64,000 nucleotides of DNA from Basidiobolus meristosporus CBS 931.73 (taxonomy: Eukaryota; Basidiobolomycota; Basidiobolomycetes; Basidiobolales; Basidiobolaceae), in NCBI GenBank assembly GCA_002104905.1, contig MCFE01000079.1:1-64000 (forward strand), written 5' to 3'. A program made the translations under genes and the position numbers. Positions 34,563 to 44,870 of the stretch are shown here, one piece after another. Each line of letters begins with the position of its first letter. Position 1 is the stretch's first letter. The notes below the pieces were generated by a model. It was not told the origin of the DNA. It saw nothing but the letters and a program-made list of their open reading frames with translations, and did not search any database.

Positions 34563-34853
34563 ACGAAGCTTTTCGATGTCCGATGTTCAAGTGATAATCA
34601 CAACAACCCCTAGCCTACTCTCTCAACCATCCATGTCATTCCTTGAGTATGTAAATAAATTGATTATCTCCAATGGCTGTTTCGTACCACACACGCCTGG
34701 TGACTCATCACGACGCACAAGGATCCCTCGCCATGTCGTCTGGACACTCGGCTTCAATCGCCAATGCATGCGGCCTGGACACAAATTCGCGAAATTGCTG
34801 TTTATTGGGATTGGATTCACATTTACAAAAATTTCTCCGAGCACATATACATT

Positions 34854-37058
34854 TTAGGCCACCACCGAGTCGATTGGCCGCTGCCAGAAGCGATGCTGCT
34901 TCATGGCCTCCACGAACTCCTTGGCGGCGGTCGTGCCGGAGCTGGGCGAGAATTGGCGTTGAGTTACCACCCCCTGATCGCTGAGGGCTTCCTCGGTGGA
35001 AGAAAGGCGAACGCTGGGCAATTGGCAGCACTTCTCAAGGAACTCCACCCCCTCTCCGGTTGCAATCAGTGGCTTGTAGTGCTTGAACGCCTCGTTGACG
35101 AAGGTGATCGCATCCCCGGATTTCGACAGGGATTGGATATGGCTACCACCTGGAATGAAGACGCCATCGAACATGGTGCTCTTGGAATTGAACCAGGAGA
35201 AGTTGGCATCGATGGTATGACCAGTCAAGCTCTCGCTGTCTTCGGCAAGATTCTCGCTCTTGATCGGGCCCTTGTTGGGGCCGACTAGGAAGGACATGGC
35301 TCCCTCGGCCTTCAGGGCTGCGCGGATGGCATTGAGCTGCACAGAGTCGAACCCATGGCCAACAAGGATTCCGACCTTGCGGGACTTGATGGAATCCTTG
35401 GCGGTATGCTCCTGACTCAATGGTGTGGATTTCGCCCCCTTGTTCTGGGTGACTGGCGCCTTGGGCTCCTCAACACCGATCGCAGGGGCGACCTCTCTCG
35501 CCAGATCGAAGTCGATGTGGTTGAGGAGATCGATCATACGCTCCCTTACTCCCACATCGTCCACTTTGCTCATCTCGAATTTCGCCGCTTTCACCAGGTG
35601 CTCCTTTTCCGCGGCCGAAAGGGAGTTGTAGAAGAGGGTCGCCTGGGAGAAGTAATCCCTGAATTTCGGTCCGCGTGCCCGCACTTTGCTGGCCGCGTTC
35701 CTCTCCGGGTAGGTGACGTAGCCGCCTTCCTGCGCACTAGCCAGTACTGGGCAGCCGTGGCGGTTTGGATGGTAATTGACCGTACTCTTGTTGATGGTCT
35801 GGCGCATGTATCCATCCCGCTGGTTGTTGAACACTGGGCACACCGGTCGGTTGATGGGGAGCTCGTTGTAGTTGGCCCCGCCGAATCGATTGAGCTGGGT
35901 GTCGAGGTAAGAGAACAGACGACCTTGGAGCAGTGGGTCGTTGGAGAAGTCGATCCCCGGCACCACGTTGCTCACACAGTAGGCCACCTGCTCGGTCTCG
36001 GCGAAGTAGTTGTCCGGGTTCCTGTTGAGCACCATCTTGCCGATGTATTTCACCGGGACCAGCTCCTCTGGGATGAGCTTGGTGGCATCCAGGTAGTCGA
36101 AGTCCCACTCCTCCGCCTGCTGCTCCGTGAACACCTGCACACCGAATCTCCATTCGGGATAAACCCCATTCTCGATGGCCTCCCACAAATCCCTACGATG
36201 GAAGTCGGGGTCTTGTCCACCAAGCTTCTGCGCCTCGTCCCAGGCTAGCGAGTGGGTGCCCAAGGTCGGGGTCCAATGGAATTTGACGAAATGCCGCTCA
36301 CCGGCCTCGTTGACGAGCGCGAAGCTATGGACCCCGAAGCCTTGCATCATACGGTAACTTCTTGGGATGGTTCTGTCGGACAGGGCCCACATGGCCATGT
36401 GGGAGGCTTCCGGGGTGAGGGAGATGAAATCCCAGAAGTTGTCGTGGGCGGTCTGGGCCTGGGGCAGTTCGTTATGAGGCTCGGGCTTGCCCGCGTGGAT
36501 GACGTCGGGGAATTTGATGGCATCCTGGATGAAGAAGACCGGGATGTTGTTTCCCACCAGATCCCAGTTCCCCTCGTCGGTGTAGAACCGCACGGCGAAC
36601 CCTCGAACGTCGCGTACAGTGTCGGCCGACCCTTTGGATCCCAGCACGGTGGAGAATCGGGTGAACACCGGGGTTCTGCGGGAGGTCTCGGTGAGGACTT
36701 TGGCTTTGGTGTACTGTGCGATGGACTCGTCGAGCTCGAAGTATCCATGTGCCGCCGCACCGCGCGCGTGGACCACTCGCTCTGGTATGCGTTCGTGGTC
36801 GAAGTGGGTGATCTTCTCACGAAGGTGGAAATCCTCGAGTAGGGTGGGCCCCCGTTCCCCCAATTTGAGGGAGTCGTCGGTGTGGTTGATACGGGTGCCG
36901 AATTGGGTGGTGATGTAATGGTTTGGCTGGGAATCATCCACCCGGTGGGCCTCCAGACATCTATCTTTCTTGTCGGCCATCATAGAGGATAGGGAGGTGG
37001 TGGCTTTCTCCTTGGAGGAGGTGATGAATTCTTTGGTTCTCTCGGCGATGTTCTCCAT
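34854..37058 (-). CDS. large-subunit catalase with C-terminal DJ-1/PfpI-like domain
   Basis: This haem catalase breaks hydrogen peroxide into water and oxygen. It has 734 residues in one exon, the size of clade 2 large-subunit catalases (for example KatE and fungal CatA/CatB types). The distal histidine is at 97 (RVVHARGAAAHG), the distal asparagine at about 170 (VGNNIPVFF), and the proximal haem ligand tyrosine at about 384 (RLFSYLDTQLNR). Residues about 555-734 form the extra flavodoxin/DJ-1-like domain (RKVGILVGHGFDSVQLNAI). There is no signal peptide, so this is a cytosolic or spore-type rather than secreted form. GC is high in third positions, which creates long mirror frames on the plus strand; these are not genes. 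A TATA box lies 50 bp upstream. It is convergent with LSC2 (291 bp apart). Confidence 0.95.
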   Translation of the reverse strand: MENIAERTKEFITSSKEKATTSLSSMMADKKDRCLEAHRVDDSQPNHYITTQFGTRINHTDDSLKLGERGPTLLEDFHLREKITHFDHERIPERVVHARGAAAHGYFELDESIAQYTKAKVLTETSRRTPVFTRFSTVLGSKGSADTVRDVRGFAVRFYTDEGNWDLVGNNIPVFFIQDAIKFPDVIHAGKPEPHNELPQAQTAHDNFWDFISLTPEASHMAMWALSDRTIPRSYRMMQGFGVHSFALVNEAGERHFVKFHWTPTLGTHSLAWDEAQKLGGQDPDFHRRDLWEAIENGVYPEWRFGVQVFTEQQAEEWDFDYLDATKLIPEELVPVKYIGKMVLNRNPDNYFAETEQVAYCVSNVVPGIDFSNDPLLQGRLFSYLDTQLNRFGGANYNELPINRPVCPVFNNQRDGYMRQTINKSTVNYHPNRHGCPVLASAQEGGYVTYPERNAASKVRARGPKFRDYFSQATLFYNSLSAAEKEHLVKAAKFEMSKVDDVGVRERMIDLLNHIDFDLAREVAPAIGVEEPKAPVTQNKGAKSTPLSQEHTAKDSIKSRKVGILVGHGFDSVQLNAIRAALKAEGAMSFLVGPNKGPIKSENLAEDSESLTGHTIDANFSWFNSKSTMFDGVFIPGGSHIQSLSKSGDAITFVNEAFKHYKPLIATGEGVEFLEKCCQLPSVRLSSTEEALSDQGVVTQRQFSPSSGTTAAKEFVEAMKQHRFWQRPIDSVVA

Positions 37059-37106
37059 GAGGGATGGGTTTCAATGATACTACCCAACCGACGTGCGATC
37101 GGCCGC

Positions 37107-37113
37107 TTATATA
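37107..37113 (-). promoter_or_regulatory. TATA box of the catalase gene
   Basis: TATATAA on the minus strand, about 50 bp upstream of the ATG at 37058, flanked by GC-rich sequence, so it stands out clearly. Confidence 0.6.
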
Positions 37114-38549
37114 GCTGCTCCCTCCACTCTCCATAAATTGCCAACCCCCGCCCGGTTGACATCATGTCGATGGAATCGGTGCCCCGCCCACTTGATACGT
37201 TCGAAATCGTTCGATTCACCACACCACGACTAGGACGTGTACACGCATACACATTACCGTGACGATCAGAGGACATCAGTTTTAATGAAGGCCGTCATGT
37301 ACGGTCGTGTGTGATGTAAGGTAGATTCGTAGTTAGGTGGCCAGGTGATATCACTCCACCCACTACCCAGCATCACGCAGACCGATTCGATGAATAGATC
37401 GGCCAACTGATGAAATCCCGCCACCATTTAAGGAGGGAGGGTGTGCCACGACATGGTTACGTAGATATCGATCGATGATTCTTAAGACCAATGATAGATG
37501 ATTGGGGTAGTGGTTGAGTCCCCCCCCTTCCCACTTAGTCACCTTGGTCTAGCTATTTGGTGGCATCTTGGAGGAAGCGCTGCGCCCGTGAGTGGGTTGG
37601 TAACCAATGTTTCGCATGTTGGGGCGAAGCAATGGTGACTTCCTCCATATCTCGAGCGGAGATCAAGCTGTAAGCAACCAACAAACAAATCCGAATCCAA
37701 GGAGGTGTACATGTAAGTCATGGGTTCTCCGGCATAGATCTGATGATCTCCACTCCCTCCTTGATGGCTATCATGACTTCTCTGAATGGTATGAGTGAGT
37801 CGGCGGGGGGGGGTAACTCAGTTGGTAGGTTCGTATGGATCGGATGTGAGGTTCTTTCATTGGGGGGGGGGTGAGAATGCTCACTATCGCTGAAATGATG
37901 GTCTAGATGGCTTCGCCTAGGATGGTGACTTCGTCCCATTTATCCATTCTGGGATTTGGTGGCACATGGTGGTGATTGATCATTCATTTTTCACACGAAA
38001 CCATAAGATACCGCCTCCACCCCCACTCAATATATTCCGACAACTCCGATAAGCTGGATGGGCATCACCAGGGACCAGTGCGACGTCATCGGACTTGTAC
38101 TGTCCTGGCTAGATGTAGACCGATTGTCTGGCTGTCTAATGGCGCTCTCCTGTCAATTACGTTCTGATGCAGGATTTCCTGTATGATCACCCAGTCTCCC
38201 CTACAGTACCTCTGGGGTGGTACTTGACTCCATGACAACCCCCCCCCAAAAAAAACCATCCTGTCTGAAAAACGTCCATTCTACAGGGCCAGGCTTAGAC
38301 CCAAACAATAGTTTAGCTGCTTGTAAAGGCTCCCTATGGAAGATCGCATACTTGGAATTCATCTGACAATCCGCAGGTATTCTGCTCGTATCCCGATGGA
38401 ATTTTGCTGGCATCCAGCCAGTGTTTTCCCCTCAAACTTTTGGTTGTGATCCTTTGTGGAAGTAGTGAGTGGCTGATTACCAAATTTGACACCAACGCTA
38501 GTTGGCCTAGTCCCCTCTAGAATATACGTTGGCCTGTCTGCCAAATAGT
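37114..38549. other. gene-free transition zone with long homopolymer runs
   Basis: This is about 1.4 kb between the catalase promoter and the transposon nest. No coding signal is seen. It contains C8 at 37520-37527, G9 at 37805-37813, G10 at 37862-37871, and C9 followed directly by A8 at 38239-38255. Such runs are rare elsewhere in the window. Base composition falls from the GC-richer gene island to the AT-rich transposon side across this zone. Confidence 0.55.
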
Positions 38550-38640
38550 TAGTACCTCAGATATTGAGAGTTGTGGGTTTAGAGAAACTTGGAATTCTTC
38601 TGAGAAGAAGGTGTTGTTCTGCTGACCTTTAGGTAGTTGT
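38550..38640. repeat. repeat shared with 2.09-2.56 kb (empty site of the solo LTR)
   Basis: The stretch from AGTACCTCAGATATTGAGAG through AACTTGGAATTCTTCTG to CTTTAGGTAGTTGTTTC matches 2089-2116 joined to 2465-2560. It lacks the Copia LTR inserted there. Confidence 0.65.
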
Positions 38641-38865
38641 TTCTTAGAGGTTACTCATGACTGCACAATGTCTGTAGCAGAAACTTAGGTGTGCTGCTCA
38701 AGGATTGTCTACACTTGCCTTTATGATTGAACTCTGAGCAATCACTTGGTGAGGCCTATGGCTAGTAGAGTTAGCAAGCATTGATGGGAATAGGGGTGAT
38801 CAGGTTTCCAAATGAATAGAGGTACTGGAGCTCATCAACTACAGATGTTTGATTTTCCCCAGGCA

Positions 38866-39986
38866 TGGCTGCACTTCCAACTCTTGCAAAAACAGCTGTT
38901 TTCTTGCTGGTATATCTTCCTGGCTATGATGGAATTCAGTCTGTTCTGGGCTTGTGGCATTGTTTGGCAAGATCTACAGCTTTTTTCTCATACTTTCCTG
39001 TCTCTGGCTTGGGTAGACTTTTCCCCTCACCTTCTCCTTTATCACTGCCAGCTTTTTCACTGCTGCTTTGTCTAAGTACTTCTTATATTGACCTATGTTT
39101 TCTCCTTGATAAATACTGCTCTAATGCATCTGTCTTGGCCTGCTTGTCCCTTACTGGCACTCTGCAGGCAGCCTGATGCTTCTTTCCCACTGGTTTCAAG
39201 ATCTCAGTGCATACTGTGATGGGCACCTGATGTAGTTGCCAGTTTTTATCACTGCCAGGTCCTTTGCTGCTGCTTTGAATATGCTCTTCTTGAGTGGAAC
39301 TACATTTTTTCTTGATAAATGTTGTGGTGGTGCATATGTGTCTGCCTGCTTTTCCTCTATTGGCACTCTTCCAGCTACTTGATGTCTCTTTGACACTTGT
39401 TTTGAGCTTTGGCCCAGCTTGTAACAGGCTCTTGAGGAAGCTGCTGGCTTTTAGCCATTGCACCCATATTCTTCTGCCTTTGGTAGTTTCTACCATTCTT
39501 GAGATACTTTCTTGCCATACTAATGCTGGCCCAAAATCTTTTTGCTTGTTTGAATCCAGCATAATGTGCATGGAACAAATTAAGCGCATTCTGCTTGGCC
39601 TTGAGTTCCTGATGGTCCCCTGGTATGCCAGCCTTAAGGTGTTGGTGTACTAGACTTCCAACAGCCTCTTGAATACTAGTCCACTCTTCATATTTGCACT
39701 CAGTGGCTTCAAGGAGTTTCAATGTCTTTTGATTTGTAGGCTTTGGTATATTCACAACATTTTCTCTCTCCCATGCTGTGATAGGTTTTTCTGTGGGCTT
39801 TATCTTTGATCACTGTTGTTTTGCTTCAAAGGCTGTGAGGTGTTCCTTTGCTGTTACATTGGGAAATGACTCAATTCTTGGATGAGACATTGAGCTACTT
39901 GAGTTCCTTCTTTGCAGCAAGGATACTGCTTTCTCTATATGGGATATTGATTGCACTACACAGATTTTCCACTCATTCTGCCTCTT
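38866..39986 (-). mobile_element. ORF2 repeat, copy A, part downstream of the Copia insertion
   Basis: On the minus strand this continues the repeat interrupted at 44095-44870. It carries stop-riddled frames for a Lys/Gln-rich protein (for example KKHQAACRVPVRDKQAKTD) that is also encoded at 49.2-49.65 kb on the plus strand. Copy A has an additional segment (39375-39755, frame with TECKYEEWTSIQEAVGSLVH) missing from the other copy. No known domain is recognised. It is decayed and probably part of a DNA transposon (see the Plavaka-like copies). Confidence 0.6.
39982..39986. other. target-site duplication of the Copia element (left copy)
   Basis: CTCTT here is repeated exactly at 44095-44099, directly outside the two ends of the element. 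It marks a single clean insertion. Confidence 0.85.
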
Positions 39987-40041
39987 TGTTGTAAGAGTCT
40001 TGGAGATATTGGAAGTGTTTGAGAGGACAAGTAGATTATGT
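39987..40041 (-). repeat. truncated 3' LTR of the Copia element
   Basis: It matches the last 55 bases of the 5' LTR (43747-43801) with few changes, ending CTTACAACA at the duplication. The remaining about 290 bp of this LTR are missing. Confidence 0.85.
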
Positions 40042-40079
40042 ATATATTACTCTGCCTCTGTGGTTGAAAGTGCTACGGT

Positions 40080-41507
40080 TCATTGCTTTCTTGAATTCCA
40101 TGAAATTGCTCCTTTACAATAAAGAAAGGTGTATCCTGTGGTGGATCTTCTGTCTTCCAAATTTTGTCCCCAATCAGCATCAGAGTATCCCACAAGATCC
40201 TGTTCTGAATCCTTGTAAGTGTATCTTAAGCAGATATCAGCAGTTCCTTTTAGGTATCTAAAAATCCGCTTAACTGCTGCAATATGATCAGATCCATAGT
40301 TCTGATTATGTTGGCTGACAACTCCCACTGAATATGAGATATCTGGACGTGTTCCAAGCATGATATACATCAGACTGCCGACCATAGATTGATAAGGAAA
40401 GTCAGGGCTTTCAGATGGCACCAAGCTCTCTTGATTTGGTTGAGTTTTGACCAAGTTAAGGTTTGTCTCCATTGGGGTAGCTGCCGGTTTACAGTCTTCC
40501 ATTTTGTACTTCTTTAGTATATCTTGAATACACTTGGATTGACTTAGGGTGATAGTCTGGGTACTTCTGTCTATGGAGAACTTAATCCCTAAGTAGTAAC
40601 TAAGTTCTCCTAGATTGGACATCTTGAACTCCTTAGATAGGCTGGATTTAGTCTCTTCCAATGTTTCTAGATTATTGGTGGCTATAATAAGATCATCCAC
40701 ATAGAGAGCTAATAGAACTGGATTTGCTCTATCTGGCTTATAGTATATACTATAGTCAGCATTACTCCTTTTGAAACTCAAAGATTCCAAATAAGAATCT
40801 ATCTTGCAATTCCAGGCTCTTGGTGATTGTTTGAGACCATATAGTGACTTTTTAAGCTTGCAGACCAAATGGGGGTTATCTTGGTCAACAAACCCATCAG
40901 GCTGGTCCATATACACATCCTCATCAAGTTCTCCATTCAAAAATGCAGCATTTACATCCATTTGATGAGTAAAAAACTTATATTTGGCTGCAATAGCCAA
41001 TATTAATCTGATGGAATTAAACTTGGCTACCAGTGCAAAGGTCTCAGTATGGTCAAGTCCTTTTGTTTGAGAGTATCCTTTGGCTACAAGTCTTGCTTTG
41101 TATCTTTCAATTGTACCATCAGCCTTGTATTTTGTCTTGAAGACCCATCTGCATCCAATTGATTTTTGGTTGATTGGTAATTTGACTAAGTCCCAAGTTT
41201 GATTTTCCATCAAGGCCTGATATTCCTCAGTCATTGCAGATCTCCAAAACTTCATCTGAGGTCTATTTAGGGCCTCTTTTACAGTCTGGGGCTCATCAAC
41301 ATGGACTGAATAGGCATAGGCTAAGTGTGTACCCTCATTGATATAGTAATTTGGGCCATATCTTGTCTGATTTGACCTCTGGGTATTTGATACTGGAATG
41401 ATCACTTCTGGGATATTCCTGGGCACTGATTCTGGCTGAACCACGGTTGCAGAGTCCTCTAGAGTGAAAAAGATTTTCATTGTTTTGCTCTGATTCAATC
41501 CTGACAA
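40080..41507 (-). pseudogene. Copia reverse transcriptase and RNase H, truncated
   Basis: A 475-codon frame on the minus strand. The RT part shows CRWVFKTKYKADGTIERYKA, HQMDVNAAFLNGEL (first catalytic Asp) and LYVDDLI (YVDD box). The RNase H part begins DLVGYSDADWG and reaches SWNSRKQ. There a TGA replaces the conserved serine codon; the next codons still spell TVALSTTEAE before the deletion junction with the LTR remnant. Reverse transcription by this copy is not expected. Confidence 0.92.
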
Positions 41508-42240
41508 TTGGTGGACTTGAGATCAAATTTTTGTCATCATCTGATGTCATTTTTTGTGAAAAATTTGAATTTTCATCAAACAACACATGCCTGGACTTGA
41601 TCAGCTTCTTGGCTTTGGTATTATAGAGTCTGTATGCCTTACTCTCATTGCAGTAGCCCAAAAATATGCACTTTACACTTTTTGGCTCAAATTTTGACTG
41701 ATTGCTGGCCAATATGCATTTTTCACTTTTTGGCTCAAATTTTGACTGATTTCCGGCCAGTTTCTTGGCATATGCTGTACACCCAAATATTCTTAGATGT
41801 TCTGCACTTGGTCTGTATCCATACCATGCTTCAAATGGAGTAGAATCACAAAGTATTCTGTTATAACTCCTATTTTTAAGGTATACAGCTGTGGCAACTG
41901 ATTCCACCCAAAAATCATAGGATAATTTTTGATCATGGATCATAGATCTTGCCATATCAATTATTGATCTGTTAGCTTGTTCTGCTACTCTATTTTGCTG
42001 TGGGGAGTATGGTACAGTAGTCTCTTGCTTTATCCCATGAATTTTGCGGAAGTGGATGAAGAGTTTTGAGGTATATTCTCCACCATTGTCAGAGCCTATT
42101 TTCTTGATTTTTTCACCAGTTTCTCTCTCCACCATAGCTTTAAACTCCCTGAACTTAGACAGAGCTTCTTCCTTTCTCTCCATGAAGTAGACCCATGTAT
42201 ATCTTGTATAATCATCAATAAAAGTAATTAAATACTTCAT
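41335..42240 (-). pseudogene. Copia integrase fragment
   Basis: A 301-codon minus-strand frame with the DDE integrase core: TFIDDYTRY, GSDNGGEY and PQQNRVAEQANR carry the three acidic residues. It is out of frame with both the gag-protease frame (break near 42250) and the RT frame (break in the 41.4-41.5 kb region). An in-frame 48-bp tandem duplication (41663-41758) repeats NQSKFEPKSxKCI just after the core. Confidence 0.9.
41663..41758. repeat. 48-bp tandem duplication inside the Copia integrase
   Basis: Two adjacent 48-bp units, both beginning AATATGCA and ending in a GGCC, with a handful of differences. The length of 16 codons keeps the frame. Confidence 0.85.
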
Positions 42241-42416
42241 CCCACCTCAGAATAATTTTGCATAGGTCCACACAGATCTGAGTGAATTAGATCTAGTTTT
42301 TTCTTAGTTTTGATTAACCCAGAGCTCTTGAACAGTTGTCTGGCTTGTTTCCCATATATGCAGGCTTCACAGTGCTCCAAATTAGCTGGGGGACCAATTT
42401 TCACTTCAGAAATTAG

Positions 42417-43715
42417 CTAATCTTTGATCATTTTACACAAATTATCAAAATTGATGTGTCCAAATCTCCTGTGGCAAAGCATTGGTGCTTCTTCATTTAA
42501 GTTACTTATATTGGCTTCCAGATATGATGGAATATAAGTCAACTTGTATAGATTCTGATCTCTGATGCCCAAAGCAATATGAGCACCATTTTGCTCAGTG
42601 ATCCTGCATCCAGAATTGTCAAAACTGAAACTGAGTCCTTCTGCTGTGGCCTTGCTTACAGATAGTAGGTTCTTAGCTATTTCTGGTACATAGAGTACTT
42701 CTTTAAAGGTCAGTGTATGGCTTCCTTCACTGCTTCTAAGGTTTACTTGGATAGTCCCTTTTCCCACTGCATCAAGTGTTCTATTGTCACCCATGAAAAC
42801 CTTCTTAATTGGAATCTCTTGATTTTGGGTAAAAAGTTCTTTTTGGTGTGTAAAGTGTTGATAAGCTCCAGAGTCAATATACCACATCTGAGAATCCTTG
42901 TTTGTGGTCATATTTAGTGCAGATATGAATAGTCTATCTTCAGTTGTTGCAGCATTTCCATATTCAAGCTTCTTTTGCTGATTATCTTTCTTTTTGAGAC
43001 ACTGGTCTGATGTATGTCCTTTCCTTTTGCAGTAGTTACAAAACAGGTTGCTGTTGCCTTTGTAGGGTCTTGGGTACCTCCTTTGTTGGTTATCATTGCT
43101 TATTATAGCATTTTCTTCTTCCTTCTTATAAGCGCTTGATTTTCTTAATTCTTCATCCAGGAGCCTTCCATATACGTAATTTAAGGTCAAATCATCAGTT
43201 CTGTACTCTAGGGCTGATACAAGGCCCTCAAACCTGTCTGTCAGGCTATTCAGGATGCTAAACTTCACATCCTCATCAGTAGTTGGTATGCCCACAGATT
43301 CCATCTCATCAACCAGCAGGGTAATTCTGTTAATTAGATTTTTCATTTCTTTTCCTGGCAGCATCTTTGTAGTAAAGAATTTTTGTCTCAGATACATCTT
43401 CTTGGCAGCTGAACATGACTGGCAGGTGTCTTCTAATGCTTTCCAGGCATTCTTTGCCGTTTTTGCTCTTGAGCATTGAATTAGCAATTTGTCCTTGACA
43501 TTAAGGCAAATGCAGTTAAAGGCACTTTGTTCTTTCTTCTGGTACTTTAAGGCTTCCTCTCCCACATTTTTAAGAGGGCATTCTTCTCCTATGACAATAT
43601 CCCAAAGGCCTCTTTCTTGTAGCAGCATCTTCATCTTCACCTTCCACACTTGGTAGTTAGAACCATCCAGCTTTTCAGCAGAGGGAAAAATTCCAGTAAT
43701 AGCAGTAGTAGACAT
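42417..43715 (-). pseudogene. Copia Gag and protease
   Basis: The frame starts at the ATG at 43715 (MSTTAITGIFPSAEKLDGSN) just inside the 5' LTR and ends at TAG 42417-42419, 432 residues. Gag shows the Copia UBN2-type region (NYQVWKVKMKMLL) and a zinc knuckle CNYCKRKGHTSDQC. The protease motif is YIDSGAYQH. The pre-integrase segment ends with CHRRFGHINFDNL. Past the TAG the same frame continues with coding-like sequence (GPPANLEHCEACIYGKQAR), so the stop is a mutation within the polyprotein, not its natural end. Confidence 0.9.
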
Positions 43716-43734
43716 TGCAGAGAGTGACAGCTTG

Positions 43735-43746
43735 GGGCTTATAACC
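43735..43746 (-). other. Copia primer-binding site, half-tRNA type
   Basis: Directly inside the 5' LTR the minus strand reads GGTTATAAGCCC. This is complementary, with one mismatch, to the anticodon arm of fungal initiator methionine tRNA (GGGCTCATAACC). Drosophila copia and relatives use the same internal half-tRNA priming. Confidence 0.65.
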
Positions 43747-44094
43747 TGTTGTAAGAGTCTTGGAGATATTGGAAGTGATTGGGAGAACAAGTAGATTATG
43801 TGTTTTCACTTAATGATTTATTGAATGTAAAAGTAGTATTTATACTTTTACCTGGTCTTGGCATTACAAACACGTAGAATAGGTTAAGGAAGGTCCCAAA
43901 AACATGTGTGCAAAGTTTAGGGTTGTTTGGACAACTTTGAGAATTTTCATGTTCTGGGTACCTGGTATTTTGGTGAAAATATTCTAAGTAATTCCTGACA
44001 AGGAATTTGGTCAGTATTTTTTAGGATTTGAGGGTAATGATCCAAGTGACTAAGTTAGGTGAATATTTAGGTGGAATTATGAGTTTTTGCAACA
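43747..44094 (-). repeat. 5' LTR of the Copia element
   Basis: It is 348 bp, TGTTGCAAAAACTC at the start and CTTACAACA at the end on the minus strand. TATAAATA at 43837-43844 and AATAAA at 43817-43822 are its core promoter and polyadenylation signals. Solo relatives lie at 871-1194 and 2117-2464. Confidence 0.92.
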
Positions 44095-44870
44095 CTCTTG
44101 ACTATTTAGTAATTTCTCTGGGTCATTGCATCTATCTTATCAGCCACTGTACCTAACTGCCTCATTAATGCTGTGGTATAAGCTGACAACACACTTGCTA
44201 ATATGGGTGGTGGTGATGTTATGACAGCCACTTTCTGGCCTTCAACCCAGGGCACTGTATTTGCTACATTTTCATTTGCCTGATAATTATGGTTCACCAT
44301 CAGCTTCACAGAAATTCTCATTTACCAACTTGACTGGAAGCCTGAGGATTCTTCAATATTACCTTAAGTAGGTACACTGACATCATGGTTTTTTTTGGAT
44401 ATAGCCCAGCTTGTTGTACAGAATGTCAGAGCAAGCTGTTGTCCACTGTTCTTCTGCTGCTGTCAATGGTGGGGTTTTGTTGGGAACCATACAACTATGC
44501 ATTATTTTTTTACACTCATCCTGTTTCTGGAACATTTCCAGACTTCTCTGAGCTATTGTATCTATCCAATCAGCCACTGTACCAAATTGCCTCATCCATG
44601 GTTTGGTATGAGCTGAAAGCATACTTGCTAATACAAGTGGTGGTAGTGTTATGATGGCCACTTGCTGGTCTTCAACTGAATGTGCCGCTTTTGTACATTG
44701 CCATCTGCCTCAGGATTATGGGCAACTTGCAGCTCTGCAGATATTCCCAATTGCCTACTTGACTGAGAGCCTGCGGAGTCCACATTATTACTTTCAGTGG
44801 GCACACTGTTCACAGGGTTTTTGTTGGTTGTAGCCCTGCTTGTTACACTGAAAGTCAAACCGCATGAAAA
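44095..44870 (-). mobile_element. ORF2 repeat, copy A, part upstream of the Copia insertion, internally duplicated
   Basis: On the minus strand this encodes, with frameshifts and stops, the same protein as 48540-48956 on the plus strand (shared words TSRATT, PPVLLSMLSAHT-like, RQLGTVAD, FQKQDE, LTAAEEQW). Two diverged units lie in tandem (44383-44858 and about 44106-44380), so this copy contains a duplication of roughly 480 bp that copy B lacks. No known domain. Confidence 0.6.

Larger units (their letters stand above)
39987..44094 (-). mobile_element. Ty1/Copia LTR retrotransposon, defective
   Basis: This is a 4.1-kb element on the minus strand, with a complete 5' LTR (43747-44094, TGTTG...CAACA) and a 55-bp remnant of the 3' LTR (39987-40041). 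It is flanked by the perfect 5-bp duplication CTCTT. The order is gag and protease, integrase, reverse transcriptase, RNase H, as in Ty1/Copia elements. One deletion removed the end of RNase H together with about 290 bp of the 3' LTR. Frameshifts near 42250 and 41.4-41.5 kb, a TAG after the gag-protease frame and a TGA in RNase H show it cannot make its polyprotein. It sits inside an older repeat, which is continuous once the element and one duplication are removed. Confidence 0.93.

Noticed and set aside
35355-36248. 297-codon plus-strand frame inside the catalase gene
   Set aside because: It mirrors the catalase codons on the other strand; high third-position GC removes stops. It shows no domain, and the catalase match is unambiguous.
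37805-37870. tRNA-like A box (TAACTCAGTTGGTAGG)
   Set aside because: It is preceded by a G run, and no B box (GGTTCGAATCC type) or foldable acceptor stem follows at the right distance.
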